Positions 41,944 to 48,008 of a stretch of DNA of 48,008 nt are shown in pieces. The DNA comes from CAYSRJ01 sp964525675 (lineage in GTDB: Bacteria > Spirochaetota > B62-G9 > DRHN01): positions 1 to 48,008 of the forward strand of contig CAZGJW010000006.1 of assembly GCA_964525675.1 (NCBI GenBank), given 5' to 3'. How positions within the stretch are numbered: the stretch's first letter is position 1; each line of letters opens with the position of its first letter. The notes below the pieces were generated by a model. That model had not been told where the DNA came from and did not search any database. It saw only the letters and a program-made list of their open reading frames with translations. The position numbers and the translations under genes were made by a program.

Positions 41944-42945
41944 CTAATCCCTCCGGCGCCGCGTGTACGCAACAATAAGGAAGAGCAGGAGCAGCCCATA
42001 TGCGATCTGCCTGAGTGCCTCCGTTGTCTGCAACGCGACGAGTATACTCGTCAACGTGGTCAGAAAGACGCATCCGGCTATTGTCCCTATATATTTACCG
42101 CTCCCGCCCGCCAGCGATATTCCGCCTATCGCAATGGACGCGACCGAAGTCATGATATAGGGAGCGCCGAGGTTGAGATAGGGAGTGCCCGTATAGCTCA
42201 GGAGAAGTATCCCGTCAAAGGCTGAAATAGCGCCGCATATACCATAGACATACATCCTGAACCTGTTGACATTTATCCCGCTCAATTCCGCAGTAAGGCT
42301 GTTCGCCCCGATTCCGTACAACAGCTTCCCCCATTTCGTTCGTTCCAGTATGATGGAGGCGGCAATGATGATCAAGATCCATAAAATGATCATATAAGGA
42401 ATACTGGCGATCCGGCCGTTTCCGAGGGTCTCGAGCAGGGGCGGGGCCTTCCCCGTTGGAAATCCCTTCGTGATGATGAGTGACAGCCCTTCGACGACAC
42501 TTCCCATGGCAAGCGTCATGATGAGGGGAGGTATACCCAGTTGTGTGATGCCGGCCCCTGAAATCGTTCCGATCAAAAACCCGAGGAACGGGACGATGAT
42601 CAGCGTCGGGACAATGTTCATATTCTTACCGTTGAGGAATGAGGAAGCGAGGACCACCCCCAGGGACATGATGGAACCGACCGAGAGGTCGATGCCTTCT
42701 CCCCCTGAAATTACAACTATTGTCTGCCCCAGCGAAACGATTCCCAGGAAAACCGACATCCTGAGAACGGTCATGACATGCTTGAAGCTCATGAAACCCG
42801 GGAATATAACCTCCCCGAAGATGAAAAGTATGAATATCGCAACAACTGCGACGAAAATCCTGTTCAGAAAGATTTTTTTCAAATAAACCTTCAAAGAGAG
42901 GCGCATGCTTTTTGTAGTAGACACGTGATCCCCGCGCTTTTTCAT
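41944..42945 (-). CDS. Ribose/galactose-type ABC transporter permease 2
   Basis: 333 residues of the BPD_transp_2 family with about nine membrane segments. GQTIVVISGGEGIDLSVGSI and the C-terminal IAIGGISLAGGSGKYIGTIA are family hallmarks, the latter contacting the ATPase. I place the start at ATG 42945, overlapping the stop of permease 1 by ATGA; longer upstream frames run through the other permease and are not coding. It is the last gene of the binding protein-ATPase-permease-permease operon. Having two different permease genes is common for uptake of autoinducer-2-like or branched substrates as well as sugars. Confidence 0.9.
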   Translation of the reverse strand: MKKRGDHVSTTKSMRLSLKVYLKKIFLNRIFVAVVAIFILFIFGEVIFPGFMSFKHVMTVLRMSVFLGIVSLGQTIVVISGGEGIDLSVGSIMSLGVVLASSFLNGKNMNIVPTLIIVPFLGFLIGTISGAGITQLGIPPLIMTLAMGSVVEGLSLIITKGFPTGKAPPLLETLGNGRIASIPYMIILWILIIIAASIILERTKWGKLLYGIGANSLTAELSGINVNRFRMYVYGICGAISAFDGILLLSYTGTPYLNLGAPYIMTSVASIAIGGISLAGGSGKYIGTIAGCVFLTTLTSILVALQTTEALRQIAYGLLLLFLIVAYTRRRRD

Positions 42946-43907
42946 ATTCTTCTCTTCATCTCCCACAATTTGGGTATCGTGCCGATTGCCAGGGACACGA
43001 TGATGATAATACCCTTCATGAACTCCTGGTAAAACGATGTGACATTGGCGAAATAGATGATATTGATCAACAACCCGAGGATCATCCCTCCGATCGCCGC
43101 TCCCCCGACATTTCCCCTCCCACCCGAAAACGCAATTCCACCGATGATCGCGGCAGCCACTGAATTGAGTGTATATCCCAGTCCGCTTCGCGCGTCCCCC
43201 GTGGCCGTCTGCGCGACAACGCATATAGCGGACAGCGCGACGAAGAATTCGCTCAACAGAAATGCCTTGATCTTCGTAGTCAGTATATTTATACCACTTG
43301 CAAAAGCCGCCGACTCGCTACCGCCAACCGCGTATATGTGTTTGTACAGCCGGAGTCTGCTCAAAAAAAAACAGATAATAAACGTACCAATGAGTATCAG
43401 AACCGGAGCCGGGATAACTCCCGCGATATCGGCACGATACGCCTTGTAAAAAGCTTTCGGAATGTATCCGCCGGGAGTCGGCATTATGTAAAGCGCGATG
43501 CCGAAAAGTGTTATCCATGTTGCGTAGGTCACAATAAGAGGAGAAGGTCCGAGGTAGCTTATGATAAACCCGTTTACGAAACCGACCAGCAGTGCCAAAC
43601 CGAAACCGCACAGTATAGTGAGAAAGATGCTTACCGGGGAATCCCCCATGGTAGAGGCCATGACCGTTGTTATCAGTGATATAGTGGCCCCGACCGAGAG
43701 GTCGACTGCGCCCGCCAGAATGACGATGGCCTGTGCGATGCTCACCAGGATGAGCGGGGTGAAGGTTAGAAAGTTCGATTTAAAGGCCCGGTAGGTAAAG
43801 AAAGTAGGCTGCAGAATGATATTTATCACAACAAGTATAATGACGACGACAAGGCTCGGAAGCGTGGGATTTTGGGATATTTCCTTGAAAATTCTATTTT
43901 TATTCAA
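42942..43907 (-). CDS. Ribose/galactose-type ABC transporter permease 1
   Basis: 321 residues, BPD_transp_2 family, about nine membrane segments. AQAIVILAGAVDLSVGATIS and AAIIGGIAFSGGRGNVGGAA are the conserved signatures. The only good initiation codon is TTG 43907, with GGAAAGAGA upstream, 15 bp after the ATPase stop. It is translationally coupled to permease 2, with which it should form the heterodimeric membrane channel. Confidence 0.9.
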   Translation of the reverse strand: MNKNRIFKEISQNPTLPSLVVVIILVVINIILQPTFFTYRAFKSNFLTFTPLILVSIAQAIVILAGAVDLSVGATISLITTVMASTMGDSPVSIFLTILCGFGLALLVGFVNGFIISYLGPSPLIVTYATWITLFGIALYIMPTPGGYIPKAFYKAYRADIAGVIPAPVLILIGTFIICFFLSRLRLYKHIYAVGGSESAAFASGINILTTKIKAFLLSEFFVALSAICVVAQTATGDARSGLGYTLNSVAAAIIGGIAFSGGRGNVGGAAIGGMILGLLINIIYFANVTSFYQEFMKGIIIIVSLAIGTIPKLWEMKRRI

Positions 43908-43924
43908 AGTCCAGCGTCTCTTTC

Positions 43925-45469
43925 CTATGAGATGTGCAGTGGCTGACGATCCGACGATATGTTGAGTGAAGACTCAACGATACGTTCTTCACATATATCA
44001 TCACCTTTCAGTTCATCGACGATCTGGCCTTCGAAAACGATGAGGACCCTGTCGCAGTTCGAGATCAATTCATCATTGTCGCTCGTATAGAGGATCACCG
44101 AAGTTCCTTCAGCCGCCAAGTCGGATATGATGGAATAGAGGTTATTCCTCGTTTCCACGTCCACGCCCTTGGTCGGGTCATTCAGGAGGAGCACTTTCGG
44201 TGACAGCGAGAGCCACTTTCCGACGACGATCTTCTGCTGGTTGCCCCCGCTGAGATGGGAGACAACGATATTCTGGTCAGGCGGGACCAGGGAAATCCTC
44301 TCAATCAATTCGTCAGCCTCTTTTTTCAGGGTGGAGACTGGCAGGAGGAAACCTCTTCTCCGAAGCGAAATCCCGGGATACGAAAGATTATCGAATACAC
44401 TGTGCTGAAGGAACAACCCCTCTTTCTGCTTGTCACCGGGGACAAGGAACATACCCTCCCTTATGGCCTGCCGTGAATGCCTGATCTTCCTGGTTTGTCC
44501 ATTTATCCTTATAGTTCCTGAAGATGTTCCCAGAAAACCGGCGAGAAGAAGAAGGATTTCTTCCTGTCCCTGTCCCTGCAGCCCGCCTATGCCGAGTATT
44601 TCTCCCTTCCGCAGATTGAAACTGACATCCTTCACCCTCCCCTTTAGGGAGAGATCTTCAATTTCCAGAGCACATCCGCCTTCCATGGATTCGCGCTGCT
44701 TCTTCCGCTTCTCCTTTACATCAGCACCCGCGGCAGGAGCCCCTGATTTTCCCGTAATGAGGGGAATAATGAGACTTTCTTTTCTCTCCTCTTTCTTGAA
44801 ATCGATTTCTCCGGCGGTCCGTCCATTCCGGAATGCGACCAACCTGTCGCATATCGTGGTTATTTCCCATATACGATGAGATATGAAAATAATGGAAACC
44901 CCTCTTTCCTTCATAATTCTTATCGTCGAGAATATTTTTTCAACCTCTTTGAACCCGAGCGATGCTGTGGGCTCATCCAGGATGAGGATCTTGGGGTCCT
45001 TTGCTATCGCCTTTGCGATTTCAATGAGCTGCTTTTCATCGGGAGAAAGGTTTACGACCTTTTCATAGATCGGGATGTGAATATCCAGAGCGTCGAGCGA
45101 TCGCTGCGCCTTTTCGATGGAGTGCTTTTTATCCAGAAAACCGCATGCGCCGAGTTTCTCCCGGCCGAGGTTGACGTTTTCCCAGATGCTCATCTCCGGC
45201 ACGAGGCTCAGGTTCTGATGGACCATGGCGAGCCTGTATTCTTCCGCGTGTATATGGGACTTCAGGTTGATTTTTTCGTTGTATAAGTGCAACTCGCCAC
45301 CGTCCGGAATGAGTAAACCGCTTATTATCCGGGCGAATGTCGTTTTCCCGGACCCGTTGGCGCCGACAAGACCGCACACTTCGTTCTCATCGAGAAAAAA
45401 GTTCGCGTCGCTCAGTGCCTCAACCCCGCCGAAACTTTTCCTCACGTGTTTCGCTTCGAGAACACCCAT
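43925..45469 (-). CDS. Ribose-type ABC transporter ATPase (two nucleotide-binding domains)
   Basis: A 514-residue tandem ATPase of the RbsA/MglA type. The first domain has Walker A GANGSGKT (about 37-44), a signature LSPDEKQ and Walker B ILILDEPTAS. The second domain has the usual degenerate Walker A GGLQGQGQEE, signature LSGGNQQK and Walker B VLLLNDPTKG, where the acidic residue after the aspartate is not glutamate. Both degenerate features are normal in this family. It follows the binding-protein gene after 273 bp and precedes two permeases. Confidence 0.93.
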   Translation of the reverse strand: MGVLEAKHVRKSFGGVEALSDANFFLDENEVCGLVGANGSGKTTFARIISGLLIPDGGELHLYNEKINLKSHIHAEEYRLAMVHQNLSLVPEMSIWENVNLGREKLGACGFLDKKHSIEKAQRSLDALDIHIPIYEKVVNLSPDEKQLIEIAKAIAKDPKILILDEPTASLGFKEVEKIFSTIRIMKERGVSIIFISHRIWEITTICDRLVAFRNGRTAGEIDFKKEERKESLIIPLITGKSGAPAAGADVKEKRKKQRESMEGGCALEIEDLSLKGRVKDVSFNLRKGEILGIGGLQGQGQEEILLLLAGFLGTSSGTIRINGQTRKIRHSRQAIREGMFLVPGDKQKEGLFLQHSVFDNLSYPGISLRRRGFLLPVSTLKKEADELIERISLVPPDQNIVVSHLSGGNQQKIVVGKWLSLSPKVLLLNDPTKGVDVETRNNLYSIISDLAAEGTSVILYTSDNDELISNCDRVLIVFEGQIVDELKGDDICEERIVESSLNISSDRQPLHIS

Positions 45470-45742
45470 ATCGTCCCATTACCCTATTTGTTCGCATGAT
45501 CTTTCCTGTAATTATTTCTATTTCAGGAAATACATTGTTAACTACCCTATTACAACGGCACGGGGAACCTGGAAGTGCCCCGTTCAGGGCCCTTCCTGAC
45601 CCTTCTTTCTGAAAACTCCGCGTCCATCCGCACGGGTCGTCCTTGTCTTTCCCGTGTACGGGCGGAACCAATAGATCAGAGAAGTAACAGCCCCCTCACC
45701 TTCCCGAAAACTGTCACTCCCCCATCTGATTCTCAATCATGA
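45470..45742 (-). promoter_or_regulatory. Intercistronic region between binding protein and ATPase
   Basis: 273 bp without a gene. On the minus strand CGGGGCAC...(15 nt)...GTGCCG can form a hairpin around 45560-45590 without a T-run. Such structures often let a binding protein be made in excess over the membrane parts; here that is inference. Confidence 0.4.
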
Positions 45743-46810
45743 TCATTGAAACAGGGCGTCCAACTGATCCTGCGAATACCAGCCGTTGACATAGTAAGAA
45801 TCAGCCCAGTCCTTGTACTTTGCATACACCTCATCGATGTTGCTGTTGTCAACAGTCATGACAGGTTTTGTGTAGACGATGTGGCCGTCCGTAAGGACTT
45901 CCGGTTTCAGCTTTTTCCCCTGCAGTATCCTGATCCCGATGCCCAGGGACGTACACACCGCTCCGGGAGAGTTGGTGACGCCGAAGGTAGAAAAACCCTG
46001 TGAGTCTTTCAGTTTTTTCCATTCCTTGATGAATGCCACCTGTGTTTCTCCGGACACGACCGGGAGCTTTATTCCCGCCGCCTGGAATGCCCTTATGACT
46101 CCCAGCGCCATGCCATCCTGTGTCAGGACCCCGTCGATCGACGGGAACGAACCCAGTATATCGCTCATCACCTGCTGGGCCGCCGCCTGGTCCCAGTTTC
46201 CGTTCGCCATAGCAAGGAGATTTATATCGGGGTATTTGTTCCAGACCTTTTTAGCCGCATTGTCCCGGAGTATGTTTCCCGGCTGGTCGGCAATACCGCT
46301 GATGTAGACAACATTGCCTTTGTAATTCAGTTCCTTACAGAACCATTCCGCCAATGGAGTCATCCACCATTCCTGATTCATGAACACGTTTAGGATGTCC
46401 TTGTTGTCGATCGGCTGATCGTAAACGATCACAAGTATGCCCGCTTCCTGCGCTTCCTCGATTACCGGGATCAATGCAGTGGTTGAATTCGGGTTTACAA
46501 GGAGCAGGTCCACGTCGCTCGTGATCAAATTCCTTATCTGGGCGATCTGCGTATTGACATCCGGCCCCGCATTCTGTATGATGAGCTTGTCGACGATGCC
46601 CATTTCCCTGTATGATTCGAATTCCTGCTGAAGGCTCTCCGCCATCTGAACCCTCCAGCTGTGAGTAAAGGGGCCATTACTCAAACCAACAGTGAACATT
46701 TCCTCTTTACCGGCCTTCCCCTTTGCCTTGCCGCTACCGGCGAAAGCAATCGTTGCAGCCAATAAAAGACATAGCACTACCATTGTAAAAACTACAATAC
46801 TCCTTTTCAT
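45743..46810 (-). CDS. Sugar ABC transporter periplasmic substrate-binding protein
   Basis: A 355-residue protein with a signal peptide (MKRSIVVFTMVVLCLLLAA ending in AFAG). The mature part is a type I periplasmic-binding protein (ribose/galactose class): FTVGLSNGPFTHSWRVQMAE, DVDLLLVNPNSTTALIPVIE, ILVIVYDQPIDNK, DGVLTQDGMALGVIRAFQAA. The cleft residues suggest a sugar or similar polar ligand but do not identify it. ATAAGGAGGGAG precedes the ATG at ideal spacing. It is first in a four-gene import operon. Confidence 0.93.
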   Translation of the reverse strand: MKRSIVVFTMVVLCLLLAATIAFAGSGKAKGKAGKEEMFTVGLSNGPFTHSWRVQMAESLQQEFESYREMGIVDKLIIQNAGPDVNTQIAQIRNLITSDVDLLLVNPNSTTALIPVIEEAQEAGILVIVYDQPIDNKDILNVFMNQEWWMTPLAEWFCKELNYKGNVVYISGIADQPGNILRDNAAKKVWNKYPDINLLAMANGNWDQAAAQQVMSDILGSFPSIDGVLTQDGMALGVIRAFQAAGIKLPVVSGETQVAFIKEWKKLKDSQGFSTFGVTNSPGAVCTSLGIGIRILQGKKLKPEVLTDGHIVYTKPVMTVDNSNIDEVYAKYKDWADSYYVNGWYSQDQLDALFQ

Positions 46811-46858
46811 TGACTCCCTCCTTATGATCCTTCTTATTGTTCCAAAATCCTCTTGCCA

Positions 46859-46887
46859 ATTTTAACATCTTCTCCCGGCATTGTCAA
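46859..46887 (-). promoter_or_regulatory. Promoter of the ABC import operon
   Basis: On the minus strand TTGACA (46882-46887), exactly 17 bp, then TAAAAT (46859-46864); this is 49 bp upstream of the binding-protein start. A near-consensus sigma-70 promoter. Confidence 0.8.
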
Positions 46888-47202
46888 TAACCCGGTTACA
46901 ATAAAGTCCACCTTTTCTCAGCGCCATAAAAGCCCATCCTCATGATTGATAGGTTATTATAATTCGAGATTCGCCAACATACGAAAAAAACGTAAAAAGC
47001 CCCCGGTTTGCCCGTGAAATATTCACGAATGCTTTTCCCACCGAAAAACGACAGCCTCTTTGTCAATATGTTACCCTAATAAAACATTCTGTCAAGAATA
47101 AAGAAAATGTGAAGTTTCCAGGGCATTGCTGAAAATATGGTAGGGCATACCTCACCCCTTGATAATTCTTTTTTCATTGATGTGTAAGAAAATGAGGATC
47201 AG
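46888..47202. other. Intergenic region upstream of the ABC operon
   Basis: About 315 bp without a supported gene. It is AT-rich, and a regulator-binding site is likely near 46890-46960, but I see no strong palindrome. The right border touches the IS91-type remnant. Confidence 0.4.
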
Positions 47203-47630
47203 GAGGCCTTGATTTCAATTTTATCGAAGGGTGGTGCATTGTTTCTTTTCAGGCATTCAAGTACATTGTTTACTTCATAAGGGTCAGTGATTATTGCAAT
47301 TACTCGTACCAAGGGCATCTTCGACATTTCATGGCCGCATTTTGGACATTCCAGTGGATTGACTTCATACACCTTCTGGATAAGCCGTGCCGAGCTTTAC
47401 CTTTAGGCTCTGCTTGATACTGTTTCTGGATATTCGTCAGGAGACCCCACAGGCTGTACGTCTCCAGGGTTTTCGGGTCTGTAAGTAAATCTTGCAAGAC
47501 TTCCATCTTTATTCGTCTTCCCTTTTGTTTTGCTGGAATACAGCCCATAATACCGGATAAGATGCTTGTGCTTTGGTGGTATATGCCGGGTAAGCTCTGC
47601 TATAAAATCACCTGTACCACAGGCATTCCC
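47203..47630 (-). mobile_element. IS91-type transposase, C-terminal remnant
   Basis: The minus strand reads HIPPKHKHLIRYYGLYSSKT and GSLARFTYRPENPGDVQPVG, then SRA, two in-frame stops (TAA AGG TAA near 47395), then SSARLIQKVYEVNPLECPKC and TDPYEVNNVLECLKRNNAPP to the end. This is the zinc-ribbon C-terminal part of IS91/IS801-type (rolling-circle) transposases. The catalytic HUH/tyrosine part lies outside or is lost, and the two stops show it is inactive. Confidence 0.78.
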
Positions 47631-47654
47631 TCACTTCGTTCGGTCACCTTGAAG

Positions 47655-48008
47655 AGTTTTATGTTTTCTTTCCAGTATTCAAGGATTTAATAGAGATTGT
47701 TGCTGAATTGAACAGCTATGACATTGGCTTTAAATCCTGCACAGAGCTTATCGACACAACGAAACCCGAAGGCCGGCTAATGTTTCATCAATTCGGCTAA
47801 TTTGCTCAGTATGAGCGTGAGTTGATCAGTCAGAGGACAAAGTTCGGGATGATAAAAAGATTGAAACAGGGATTGTGGAATGGACAGGCTCCATACGGGT
47901 ATAAAATAGTAAAAGGCAAATTGGTTATAAACAGGAAAGAAGCGGATCTGGTACGAATGATCTTCGATCTGTACCTGAAGAAGAACATGGGCGTGGTCAA
48001 TATTAGCA
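47655..48008 (+). pseudogene. Large serine recombinase fragment (continues past the window)
   Basis: The plus strand reads VFKDLIEIVAELNSYDIGFK and DTTKPEGRLMFHQFG, then an in-frame TAA, then FAQYERELISQRTKFGMIKR and GLWNGQAPYGYKIVKGKLV, ILDLYL-type recombinase domain to the window end. This is the second half of a resolvase catalytic domain joined to the Recombinase domain. The N-terminal part with the catalytic serine is missing (replaced by the IS91-type remnant), and the in-frame stop confirms decay. Such recombinases integrate phages and mobile elements. Confidence 0.78.

Noticed and set aside
42945..43224. An N-terminal extension of 93 residues on permease 2.
   Set aside because: The extension is an antisense-free frame shadow of permease 1, with no membrane or family similarity; ATGA overlap at 42942-42945 marks the true start.
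47300..47548. An 82-residue protein on the minus strand.
   Set aside because: It is an out-of-frame reading of the IS91-type transposase remnant; the family signal is in the adjacent frame.
1..48008. CRISPR arrays, rRNA, tRNA, tmRNA.
   Set aside because: No regularly spaced direct repeats and no recognisable rRNA or tRNA segments were seen on either strand.

Overview
The window looks like a piece of a bacterial chromosome that is rich in broken genes. No rRNA, tRNA or single-copy taxonomic marker is visible, so the organism can only be inferred. A FapA/DUF342 protein beside a CheY-like regulator, an excisionase-type HTH fused to a PTS EIIA domain, DhaK/DhaL with a TIM-barrel isomerase, and several ribose-type ABC operons would fit a free-living anaerobic spirochaete (Spirochaetota). 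That assignment is tentative.

Layout. 1-5.9 kb is a minus-strand operon: a three-subunit molybdenum hydroxylase (FAD, 2Fe-2S and Mo subunits), then an allantoinase/dihydroorotase-type amidohydrolase, then an aspartate-carbamoyltransferase-like protein cut by the window edge. It is probably a purine or related N-heterocycle catabolic unit. 6.3-7.6 kb holds a lone FAD-dependent dehydrogenase. 7.7-8.5 kb holds remnants of a ribose-type permease and a LacI-type regulator. 8.7-11.9 kb is a secreted pair: an (alpha/alpha)-barrel-like protein and a NodB-type polysaccharide deacetylase. 12.4-13.7 kb has a Gre-family factor, a small DRR-repeat protein and a one-domain PDZ protein. 14.0-16.5 kb has a CPA2 antiporter with regulatory CBS-like repeats and an HTH-EIIA protein. 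17.3-19.2 kb has FapA and a response regulator. 20.7-23.4 kb is an isomerase-dhaL-dhaK operon. 24.5-26.8 kb is an AT-richer APC permease plus MBL hydrolase pair. 29.2-30.9 kb has an Nramp transporter and a UspA protein. 30.9-33.2 kb has an MprF-like protein and a cold-shock protein. 33.7-35.3 kb has a NapH-like ferredoxin and a YgbA-type NO-response protein. 41.9-46.8 kb is a complete ribose/galactose-type ABC import operon.

Between these lie many remnants: NEW3, sugar isomerase, hybrid histidine kinase, Fe-S protein, glycyl-radical enzyme, ROK kinase, type II restriction-modification, toprim/ATPase primase, M20 peptidase, IS91-type transposase, and a serine recombinase. The AT-rich stretch at about 36.7-41.5 kb looks like a decayed integrated element with a sharp right junction near 41525.

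The most unusual feature is a dispersed, non-coding structured repeat of about 160 bp (family B; four full and two partial copies). It has a conserved 5' hairpin, two inner hairpins with compensatory-looking changes and closing arms. One copy sits inside a LacI-type gene whose flanks rejoin in frame, and two others sit inside broken genes. A second palindromic repeat family (A) lies just 5' of three minus-strand genes. No CRISPR array was seen.
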